Below are positions 23,639 to 35,600 of a stretch of DNA of 64,000 bases, one piece after another. The notes beneath the pieces are model-generated. The model had not been told where the DNA came from and did not search any database. It worked only from the letters and a program-made list of their open reading frames with translations. Each line of letters begins with the position of its first letter. Within the stretch, counting starts at the first letter, position 1. A program made the translations under genes and the position numbers. The DNA is from Takifugu bimaculatus (Eukaryota > Chordata > Actinopteri > Tetraodontiformes > Tetraodontidae): contig CP034983.1 of assembly GCA_004026145.2 (NCBI GenBank), positions 10,122,658 to 10,186,657 on the forward strand. The letters run 5' to 3'.

Positions 23639-26600
23639 CTACTGACTCAATGTCTCCAGCCCATAGTCTGGATTCTCTACGAGATCAGACAGCAGCTTCA
23701 CTCCTGAATCCTGCAGCTGGTTCTGACTCAGGTCCAGTTCTCTGAGATGGGAGGGATTGGACCTCAGCGCCGAGGCCAGAGAGTCACAGCTGATCTCTGA
23801 TAAGCAGCAGCCACGTAATCTAAATAAAGAAGGGAAACTTTTATAAGGTTGTAAGTGAAACCAGTATTAATCTGAAAGGTTAATCAAAGGCATGATCTGT
23901 AAATATTTAATTTAGTTACAGGTTAAAAAATGATAGTAATATGTAATTACCACAATTCCAACCTCTCAGGTTTGCACTGTTCCAAAGGAGAATATATATT
24001 GTTCTGGCCCTCACTCTTCCCAGGTTCTCCCACCTCTTTCCCTCCCATCTCATCATGGAGATCCATCTCACCTGTGGCTCATCTTTAAAGGCACAACCTG
24101 TCTTAGATGACTTCCTGTCTCCCTCACCATCTACCTCCTCGTTGGCTGGTGTCTACCAGGCACCCTCACCTAGTTTTGTCTAATTTTGGTTACCATCTGT
24201 CGGCTTTTTCATTGTCCTTAAATCAATTTATCATGAATAAGTGGTCCCCGTGTGGCCCTCCCTCCTGAAGGAACTGGGCACAACACACACACTCAGAAAG
24301 TGTGAGGACCCTCGGATGGAATAATGGACATTTTTGAGAATGGTGTTTACCTCAGAGTTTCCAGTCGGCAGTTTGGATCCTGGAGAAAACCACAGAGCAG
24401 CTTCACTCCTGGATCCTTCAGCTGGTTCTGACCCAGGTTCAGTTCTCTGAGATGGGAGGGATTGGACCTCAGCGCCGAGGCCAGAGAGCCACAGCTGATC
24501 TCTGATAACCTGCAGTGGTTTAATCTAAATAAAGAAGGGAAACTTTTATAAGGTTCTAAGTGAAACCAGTATTCATCTGAAAGGTTAATCAAAGGCATGA
24601 TCTGTAAATATTTAATTTAGTTACAGGTTAAAAAATGATAGTAATATGTAATTACCACAATTCCAACCTCTCAGGTTTGCACTGTTCCAAAGGAGAATAT
24701 ATATTGTTCTGGCCCTCACTCTTCCCAGGTTCTCCCACCTCTTTCCCTCCCATCTCATCATGGAGATCCATCTCACCTGTGGCTCATCTTTAAAGGCACA
24801 ACGGCTGTTTCCGACTCCACACCCTCGTTCCCTGTTCACTACTCACTACATGGGGGACATGGATTGAGTGAACTACGTAGCTCACTCAATTTAAAGTTAG
24901 TATTCGGACAACGGCGTCATTTACGGCGCACGTAAAGTGACGTCATGGTGTCGCATAATAATTACGAACCGGTCGCCGGGAAAAGTGGCCAGGTCCATTT
25001 AATTATTTTAACCCATCAGAAATACATTCAGCGGTCATTTTATGAAAATGCAATATTTTACCCTATAATTAACTTTATATAATAAAATGAAATATTAATG
25101 TCAATAATAATACAATAATAATTACTTATTACCTAAAATAATTAGTGTCCCTTGACATTTTCAAGCCAAGACGTGATGGAACATTCTCAAGTCATATTCT
25201 GCTGTAGTGAAAACATTTAATAAAGCATTTTTTCATCAAAAAATGGATCAAAGCTGCTTTTCATCTTTGTAAATATTCTTTTACTGAGATTCTGTCGCCT
25301 GGTGAGGAACAGACGATTCCGAAGAACAATTTTAAGTGGGGGGGGGATCAGTGAAGATTGATTGATTTGTTTTTACACATTTATGTTGTAATATTTTAAG
25401 ATGATCATATTGGACCCCTAGTGAAAAAAAAATCTTATTTCCAAAAATTTCATATATCAAACCGCACAGTAGAAATTACGTTAAAAAATGTATCCCATCA
25501 GCCTTTACGGCTGGGGGCTAGGGTGGATACATTTTCCGAGTTAGGGTGCTCGCTTGTACTTTTCGCAGTGCATTGTGGGATACATTGAGTGCACTACATA
25601 GGGTACAGCGATGCTCACTAACAATTGGGACTCTATTTCAAAATGGCGTCCACACTATTGAGTGCACTATGTAGGGTATAGGGGGTGGTTTCAGAAACAG
25701 CCAACCTGTCTTAGTTGACTTCCTGTCTCCCTCACCATCTCCCTCCTCGTTGGCTGGTGTCTACCAGGCACCCTCACGTAGTTTTGTCTAATTTTGGTTA
25801 CCATCTGTCGGCTTTTTCATTGTCCTTAAATCAATTTATCATGAATAAGTGGTCCCCGTGTGGCCCTCCCTCCTGAAGGAACTGGGCACAACACACACAC
25901 TCAGAAAGTGTGAGGACCCTCGGATGGAATAATGGACATTTTTGAGAATGGTGTTTACCTCAGAGTTTTCAGTCGGCAGTTTGGATCCTGGAGAAAACCA
26001 CAGAGCAGCTTCACTCCTGGATCCTGCAGCTGGTTCTGATCCAGGTCCAGTTCTCTGAGATGGGAGGGATTGGACCTCAGCGCCGAGGCCAGAGAGCCAC
26101 AGCTGATCTCTGATAAACTGCAGCACCATAATCTAAATAAAGAAGGGAAACTTTTATAAGGTTATAAGTGAAACCAGTAATAATCTGAAACGTAATAAAG
26201 CAATTTTTCATCAGAAAATGGATCAAAGCTACTTTTCATCTTTGTAAATATTCTTTTACTGAGATTCTGTCGCCTGGTGAGGAACAGACGATTCCGAAGA
26301 ACAATTTTAAGTGAGGGGGGGGGGATCAGTGAAGAATGATTGATTTGTTTTTACACATTTATGTTGTAATATTTTAAGATGATCATATTGGACCCCTACT
26401 GAAAAAAAAATCTTATTTCCAAAAATTTCATATATCAAACCGCACAGTAGAAACTACGTTAAAAAATGTATCCCATCAGCCTTTACGGCTGGGGGCTAGG
26501 GTGGATACATTTTCCGAGTTAGGGTGTTCGCTTGTACACTACAGTACTGTTCGCAGTGCATTGTGGGATACATTGAGTGCACTACATAGGGTACAGCGAT

Positions 26601-29600
26601 GCTCACTAACAATTGGGACTCTATTTCAAAATGGCGTCCACACTATTGAGTGCACTATAGGGCAGGGGTGTCAAACTCAAATTCACAGTGGGCCAAAATT
26701 AAGCAGTGAAGTAAAGTCACGGACCAAACTCAATATTTATTGAAAAATTAACTGCAACTGATATGTAATGTTTAACCTTTTCATATGGAAACAAACTTTA
26801 GTTTTGCTTAAACACAGAATCTGGAACAACCAACGCTTGATATTACAAACACATGAGAAATTAAATTTGAAATAAAAGACACATCAGTGGTATTCATTTC
26901 TTATTTAAATAAATAAATAAATAAAGTATGTCTCTCCCCATATCCTTTCAAGTTCCTTTTTAAAGTAAATCTTTTTCAAAGCCAACAACAAAAGAACCAA
27001 AAATAATGTCATTCAATAACAATCCAACATTCCAACTATTAACAGACCATGCCGTGCAGTAGAAAAAGTGCATCAGAAACAGATATATTCAAGCTCAGTT
27101 TTCTACACTCTGGTTTACTCTGCACATCGGTCTAAGCCAGATACCTGGCATCTTCTCTTAGATGCAAGTTGATCAATGTCTGGGGTCAGGCTCTGAGCTG
27201 AGGAAAGCCTCAGGACGGAGTGAAGGTGTTCATCAGTGAGTCGACTTCTGTCAGGTGTTTTGTTCACCTTCATCATAGAGAACAGTTGTTCACATAGATA
27301 TGTGCTGCCGAACATTGAGAGCATCTGAGCAGCTTGGGTGCGTAATTGAGGCATTGTGTCTGGGAGGAAACATGGAAACCGCGCAGCACCAACAGTCATG
27401 TTTTGATTTGAGCATCTCATTACATTGGAGTTCAATTAGCTCCATTTGGAGGCTGGTTGGTGCGCTTTCCACGTCCATCGCAAACGGGTTACTGAGCAGT
27501 TCAAATCTCCCTTTCTGAGCCTCAAAGTCGGCAAATCGCCGGGAAAACTCGGCGCTGAGCGCGTTGATTCTTTCAGCAAACTGTGCGCTCGGCAGCACGG
27601 CAGGAGAAATTTGCTCTGCCATGGTTTGGCAGCACGGAAAATGACCCAAGTTTCCTTGCAGCATCTGAGTCTTCCACAGACACAACTTAGTTTTAAAGGC
27701 CCTCACTGCTGCGTACATGTCTGTGATGATGTGGCCCCGTCCCTGAAGCTGCAGGTTAAGCACATCGAGATGGCTCACAATGTCAGACAGAAATGCAAGC
27801 TCACACAGGAACCTTTTATCTCTCAGCTCTGTTGTGTCCTTCCCTTTGTTTTCCATTAACTGACAGATTTCCTCACGTAGCTCAAAACATCTGTTCAGTA
27901 CTTTTCCTCTGCTTGGCCGTCTCACCTCTGTGTGATAGGGCACATCTCAGTATTCCCAATCCAACTCCTCCAGAAAAGACTTGAACTGCCGGTGATTCAA
28001 ACCTTTGGCTCTTATGAAGTTGACGACTCGTTTCATAGAGCTCATAACATGTTCCATTTGCAGAGCTTTGCCACAGAGCGCTTCCTGATGTGTGATACAG
28101 TGATAAACTGTAAGTTCACCTGCAGCTTCCTCCCGCATCTTCTCCTGAATCCTGCTGACCAATCCACTCTTTTGACCGCACACCGCGGGTGCACCATCTG
28201 TCGTCAGTCCCACAAGTTTATCCCAAGGCAGGCTCATTTCAGTTATACATTTGGATACCTCTTCAAAGATATCTTTTCCTGTGGTGGTGCCACGTATTGA
28301 TTTTAATCCTAAAACTTCCTCTGTGACGCACAGGCTGGAGTCTACTCCACGGATGAAGATTGACAGCTGGGCAGTATCAGACGTGTGGCTGCTCTCATCC
28401 ACAGCAGGGGAGTATGCAATAAAATCTTTCCCCTTTTTTATTAGTTGTTCATGTAGATTAGTGGAAAGCTCACACGCGCTCAGCCACGGTGTTTCTGCTC
28501 AGGCTCACATTTATAAATTCTTGCTTTTTATCTGGGAACACGATGTCGCAAACTTTGACCATGCACTTTTTGACAAACTCTCCCTCATTACAGGGCCGGG
28601 CTGCTTTTGCTATCTCTGCTGCCACAATAAAGCTAGCCTTTACAGCAGCTTCACTTTTTGATTTTGCTTTCAGGAACATAGACTGCCGGCAAACCAGACT
28701 TCTTTTCATCTCCTCCACCTTCTGCAGCTTCTGCTTTACGTCCAGGTCCTTGTACTTTTCAGAATGTTTTGTTTCATAGTGTCTTCTTGTTATATTCTTT
28801 CGTTACAGCCACGTTAGCTCCGCACACAAGACAAACAGGTCTGTCCTTTATATTCGTGAACAGATAATCTGCCTCCCACCTGTTTTAAAAGCTCCTGTTG
28901 TCCATCTTTCGTTTGGCCATTTTTGTGGAGGTAAAATTAATTTGTCCGATGTGTCTGGAGCATGGTTGTCAATGACTGTCAACAGAAAAAAGGAGCGCTT
29001 GCCGGTTTCGACTGCGCACCAATATACGAGTAAAGCACTGTGGGATTTGTAGTATTAGCGGTACAGTATACACCACGGGCCAGCTCTAATGCACATTTGA
29101 TATGATCTCGCGGGCCAATTATAAATACACTGCAGGCCAAATTTGGCCTGCGGGCCTGAGTTTGACACATGTGGTATAGGGGGTGGTTTCAGAAACAGCC
29201 AACCTGTCTTAGATGACTTCCTGTCTCCCTCACCATCTCCCTCCTCGTTGGCTGGTGTCTACCAGGCACCCGCACGTAGTTTTGTTTAATTTTGGTTACC
29301 ATCTGTCGGCTTTTTCATTGTCCTTAAATCAATTTATCATGAATAAGTGGTCCCCGTGTGGCCCTCCCTCCTGAAGGAACTGGGCACAACACACACACTC
29401 AGAAAGTGTGAGGACCCTCGGATGGAATAATGGACATTTTTGAGAATGGTGTTTACCCCAGAGTTTCCAGTCGGCAGTTTGGAGAGTGGAGAAAACCACA
29501 GAGCAGCTTCACTCCTGAATCCTTCAGCTGGTTCTGACTCAGGTCCAGTATTCTGAGATGGGAGGGATTGGACCTCAGCGCCGAGGCCAGAGAGCCACAG

Positions 29601-32600
29601 CTGATCTCTGATAAACTGCAGTCCCTTAATCTAAATAAAGAAGGGAAACTTTTATAAGGTTATAAGTGAAACCAGTATTAATCTGAAAGGTTAATCAAAG
29701 GCATGATCTGTAAATATTTAATTTAGTTACAGGTTAAAAAATGATAATAATATGTAATTACCACAATTCCAACCTCTCAGGTTTGCACTGTTCCAGAGGA
29801 GAATATATATTGTTCTGGCCCTCACTCTTCCCAGGTTCTCCCACCTCTTTCCCTCCCATCTCATCATGGAGATCCATCTCACCTGTGGCTCATCTTTAAA
29901 GGCACAACGGCTGTTTCCGACTCCACACCCTCGTTCCCTGTTCACTACTCACTACATGGGGGACATGGATTGAGTGAACTACGTAGCTCACTCAATTTAA
30001 AGTTAGTATTCAGACAACGGCGTCATTTACGGCGCACGTAAAGTGACGTCATGGTGTCGCATAATAATTACGAACCGGTCGCCGGGAAAAGTGGCCGGGT
30101 CCATTTAATTATTTTAACCCATCAGAAATACATTCAGCGGTCATTTTTATGAAAATGCAATATTTTACCCTATAATTAACTTTATATAATAAAATGAAAT
30201 ATTAATGTCAATAATAATACAATAATAATTACTTATTACCTAAAATAATTAGTGTCCCTTGACATTTTCAAGCCAAGACCTGATGGAACATTCTCAAGTC
30301 ATATTCTGCTGTAGTGAAAACATTTAATAAAGCAATTTTTCATCAAAAAATGGATCAAAGCTACTTTTCATCTTTGTAAATATTCTTTTACTGAGATTCT
30401 GTCGCCTGGTGAGGAACAGACGATTCCGAAGAACAATTTTTTTGATTGATTTGTTTTTACACATTTATGTTGTAATATTTTAAGATGATCATATTGGACC
30501 CCTAGTGAAAAAAAAATCTTATTTCCAAAAATTTCATATATCAAACCGCACAGTAGAAATTACGTTAAAAAATGTATCCCATCAGCCTTTACGGCTGGGG
30601 GCTAGGGTGGATACATTTTCCGAGTTAGGGTGTTCGCTTGTACTTTTCGCAGTGCATTGTGGGATACATTGAGTGCACTACATAGGGTACAGCGATGCTC
30701 ACTAACAATTCGGACTCTATTTCAAAATGGCGTCCACACTATTGAGTGCACTATGTAGGGTATAGGGGGTGGTTTCAGAAACAGCCAACCTGTCTTAGTT
30801 GACTTCCTGTCTCCCTCACCATCTCCCTCCTCGTTGGCTGGTGTCTACCAGGCACCCTCACGTAGTTTTGTCTAATTTTGGTTACCATCTGTCGGCTTTT
30901 TCATTGTCCTTAAATCAGTTTATCATGAATAAGTGGTCCCCGTGTGGCCCTCCCTCCTGAAGGAACTGGGCACAACACACACACTCAGAAAGTGTGAGGA
31001 CCCTCGGATGGAATAATGGATATTTTTGAGAATGGTGTTTACCCCAGAGTTTCCAGTCGGCAGTTTGGAAGGTGGAGAAAACCACAGAGCAGCTTCACTC
31101 CTGAATCCTGCAGCTGGTTCTTACTCAGGTCCAGTTCTCTGAGATGGGAGGGATTGGACCTCAGCACCGAGGCCAGAGAGCCACAGCTGATCTCTGATAA
31201 GCTGCAGGCCCATAATCTAAATAAAGAAGGGAAACTTTTATAAGGTTATAAGTGAAACCAGTATTAATCTGAAAGGTTAATCAAAGGCATGATCTGTAAA
31301 TATTTAATTTAGTTACAGGTTAAAAAAGGATAGTAATATGTAATTACCACAATTCCAACCTCTCAGGTTTGCACTGTTCCAGAGGAGAATATATATTGTT
31401 CTGGCCCTCACTCTTGCCAGGTTCTCCCACCTCTTTCCCTCCCATCTCATCATGGAGATCCATCTCACCTGTGGCTCATCTTTAAAGGCACAACGGCTGT
31501 TTCCGACTCCACACCCTCGTTCCCTGTTCACTACTCACTACATGGGGGACATGGATTGAGTGAACTACGTAGCTCACTCAATTTAAAGTTAGTATTCGGA
31601 CAACGGCGTCATTTACGGCGCACGTAAAGTGACGTCATGGTGTCGCATAATAATTACGAACCGGTCGCCAGGAAAAGTGGCCAGGTCCATTTAATTATTT
31701 TAACCCATCAGAAATACATTCAGCGGTCATTTTTTATGAAAATGCAATATTTTACCCTATAATTAACTTTATATAATACAATGGAATATTAATGTCAATA
31801 ATAATACAATAATAATTACTTATTACCTAAAATAATTAGTGTCCCTTGACATTTTCAAGCCAAGACGTGATGGAACATTCTCAAGTCATATTCTGCTGGG
31901 TACAGCGATGCTCACTAACAATTCGGACTCTATTTCAAAATGGCGTCCACACTATTGAGTGCACTATGTAGGGTACAGGGGGTGGTTTCAGAAACAGCCA
32001 ACCTGTCTTAGATGACTTCCTGTCTCCCTCACCATCTCCCTCCTCGTTGGCTGGTGTCTACCAGGCACCCTCACCTAGTTTTGTTTAATTTTGGTGACGA
32101 TCTGTCGGCTTTTTCATTGTCCTTAAATCAATTGATCATGAATAAGTGGTCCCCGTGTGGCCCTCCCTCCTGAAGGAACTGGGCACAACACACACACTCA
32201 GAAAGTGTGAGGACCCTCGGATGGAATAATGGACATTTTTGAGAATGGTGTTTACCTCAGAGTTTCCAGTCGGCAGTTTGGAAAGTGGAGAAAACCACAG
32301 AGCAGCTTCACTCCTGAATCCTGCAGCTGGTTCTGATCCAGGTCCAGTTCTCTGAGATGGGAGGGATTGGACCTCAGCGCCGAGGCCAGAGAGCCACAGC
32401 TGATCTCTGATAAGCTGCAGTATTCTAATCTGAAAAATGCAGGATAAGGTTATACGGTGCAGGTCTGCATGTTATCTGCGTCAGTACTAAACCTACGTTA
32501 GTTCTTAGTTGGGTCAGACCTGAATTCACGATATTACAAGGAATTTTTTTAATGTGGTGCATCACAGCAGTGTTGAGAACAGCCTCACTTCACCATCTTA

Positions 32601-35600
32601 GCAGCTGGTATATAGGTAGAAAAATGAAGACTGACCTGAGCGTCTCCAGTTTACAGTTTGGACTCTCCAGTCCAGAACAGAGCCGCTTCACTCCTGAATC
32701 CTGCAACGTGTTGAAGCTCAGGTCCAGAACTCTCAGATGGGAGAGGTTGGACTTCAGCGCCGAGGCCACAGAATCACAGCTGGTCTTGGATAAACTGCAG
32801 CCACTTAGTCTAAAATAACAATTATTTTGAGAGAAGACAAATAAAAATCAACATGTACCAGAGCAAAACACAGCTTACAAGCAACAAACCTCTGGTCCTG
32901 CACCGGCTTATCTGCCGTATGTTCGTATTTTGGGTTCTTTCAGGTCGGTTGGACAAGATCTACACCGTATGTAAAGTGTGTGTAGGTCAAAATACCTTCC
33001 AAGTTTGTGAAACCACATTTCTCAATAGCACTCAACTCTTGTCAGGAGTTGGGACAAAGCGACCCACTCCTGACAGCTTGTGGGCGATGCTGCACCGACC
33101 CTGCAATCCCTACACTCTCTGGTGAAACCAAATCAAAGGTTTTAGACACTGCTGGATGCTGGAAGGGTGGCTACAGTCTGGACGCATAGTTCCCCTGACT
33201 GCACATTTCTCCAACAATGATTGGCAGCTGGTGTCACTTGTTCTCCAGATGAGAGAAGGAAAGAGAGCCACCTCACAGTGTGTTTGATTGCCCCACTGCA
33301 AGCTCAATGCTGCCAGAAAACATTGCAGGAGCATCAATTCCCCTCAGGGCATCAACAAGGACCTCAGGAAAAGGTGCAGCTGCCACCTACTAGAGACAAG
33401 CACACTGAGCTGAGATTCAAAGCCCTCTCCTCCCAAGAGAAGAGCTTGTTTGTTGGAGGCTCTTCTGGGCGATACCTGGTGCCACAGCTCCAGCTCAGCC
33501 TGTCTCTGGAGCTGAGGTGGAGCTTAGCAAGTTTCATGGTTCTCCACCACTTCCTCTCGCTGAGGACCTTCTCAGCTGGTGGTTTCTGCTCCACCTTCCA
33601 AGTTGAGCAGGTGATACTTCTGCATTCCTGCCACCAGTGTCTCTGCAGAAAGAGTCTTCTCTACTGTTTTATATTATATTATAGAAAATTAGGATTTTTG
33701 GTTGATGTCTTCGATTTTGTTGACTAAGAGCAGGTTTTTCTTTAATAACATAGAAAGATTCGATGAGAAGAGCAAATGTATTATTTTATGAGCTACTTCC
33801 ACTACTATTATATACACATACTTCCATATTGTCTTAGATTGCAAGCTGCATTTATTGCATCGTTCATAGAAAGTCATATTTGTGAGGAGAAAAACTAAAA
33901 CAAGGTCATTTTCATTAATGATCATTACAAAAGAAGGAGGTGATGAACAAACAGATTAATATAAAAATGTGTGAAAACCTATGCATGGAAACATTTTTAA
34001 AATGGTTGAATTGTGTTGAATCGGTGGAGAATCAACTTGTTGACTTCTGATTTGGACTCCAATGGAAGTGAGGTGCAACAATTGTGGATGCTGAAAGCTT
34101 CAGATCTTCATGAAGGTTTCTGTGGTTGGACTGACCTGCTGCCCCTTTAAGAGGGAGGCAGGTTTGGGCTTCTGGCTGGAATGAAGCCACCTAAGATGAG
34201 AATGACTGCAGGCTTTTGGTACCAAGGTTTAACAGGGTGCTCACTTCACACTTGGGCTTTTCTCTTTTTTGGGATGGCTTTTCTCAGTAGAGAAGGGGCA
34301 TGGCACACTGCAGCAGCTTTCTTTTTGGGTTTTCTAGTTTTCCTTCTGATGTTTAAAAGACAGGAAGAACCATTTTTGATTTGTCTGAATGTTTGGGCGG
34401 TTTTGTGGCCAGCCTAAAATAAAACAAGACAAATCTACAACTGATACTTCCTTTCTAGTCATTGATGACCATCCTCACATGGGACAGATTTCCACAACCA
34501 ATTTAATACTGCAAATCTGTCCTGTGTGGTCTTTTTTCTGAGAACTGTAACACTACGTTTATAACAAAGATCAAACATGTAAACATTTATTGTCTAACTA
34601 GTTACACCTGGGAAAGTACTGGATCATCTCTGACTGACCTGAGAGTCTCCAGCTTACAGAGAGGATCCTGGAGAAAACCACAGAGCAGCTTCACTCCTGA
34701 ATCCTGCAGCTGGTTCTGACTCAGGTCCAGTTCTCTCAGATGGGAGGGATTGGACCTCAGCGCCGAGGCCAGAGAGCCACAGCTGATCTCTGATAAACTA
34801 CAGCCACTCAGTCTGGATAAGGAATCATGGCAAGAAATTATCTCTTATTGGAGGAAAAGTCATATTACACTTGCTCAAAATCATTATTTCACTTTATTTC
34901 ATTATTTAATCAGGGCCCTTGGAGTCAGGAGAGCTCTGCCCCCCACTGATAAACTGGGATATTACATCAACAACACAGTTAAAAAGTATCTATAAAATTG
35001 ACTTTCAATGGCTCATTTAAATTCATACTAAACTTCTCTTCTCCAAAAGTCAATGGAGTTTATCTTGAAGCCTTTCATTGTTTAGTTGTTATGTCGAAGA
35101 TAAAAGAAAGCTGACCTGAGAGTCTCCAGCTTACAGAGAGGATCCTGGAGGAAACCACAGAGCAGCTTCACTCCTGGATCCTTCAGCTGGTTCTCACTCA
35201 GCTCCAGAACCCTCAGATGGGAGGGATTGGACCTCAGCGCCGAGGCCAGAGAGTCACAGCTGATCTCTGATAAACTGCTGTGCGACAACCTGGAAAAACA
35301 ATAAATGGGGCAAATAAAAACACATTTCTAAATATGAAAATGAAGAGAAAAGCAGAAAATGTAAAGAAATTTAGAAAAGACCAACAGAGGCCTCCTGACC
35401 TGAGCGTCTCCAGTCTGCAGTTTGGATGCATCATTGCAGAAGACAGTAACTTTACGGCATCTGTCAGGTTTTTGTTCTCTCTTAAGCTCAGCTCCCGTAG
35501 ATGAGAAGGGTTTGACGTCATTGCTGAGGCCACAACTTCCCAATGACTCTTTGAAAGAAAACTACCAGACAGTCTGTTGTGTATGAAACAAAAATAGTGA

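Larger units (their letters stand above)
26194..29200. mobile_element. MITE-like element, 5'-truncated, interrupted by hAT
   Basis: The right part of the same MITE family (from AATAAAGCAATTTTTCATC), joined directly to LRR intron sequence at its left. It is split at about 26662 by an hAT element and ends at GAAACAGCC at 29200. Confidence 0.7.
24351..32429 (-). repeat. Tandem LRR-exon modules with MITE-bearing introns
   Basis: Five modules, each a 174-nt LRR exon plus intron: exons at 24351, 25959, 29457, 31043 and 32256. Spacing is about 1.2-1.6 kb, except 3.5 kb where an hAT element sits. The intron copies share the GGTCCCCGTGTGGCC and CCTCACTCTT-type blocks and the same MITE insertion point. 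Because the exons are a multiple of three and symmetric in phase, each duplication adds 58 residues without a frameshift. Confidence 0.85.
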
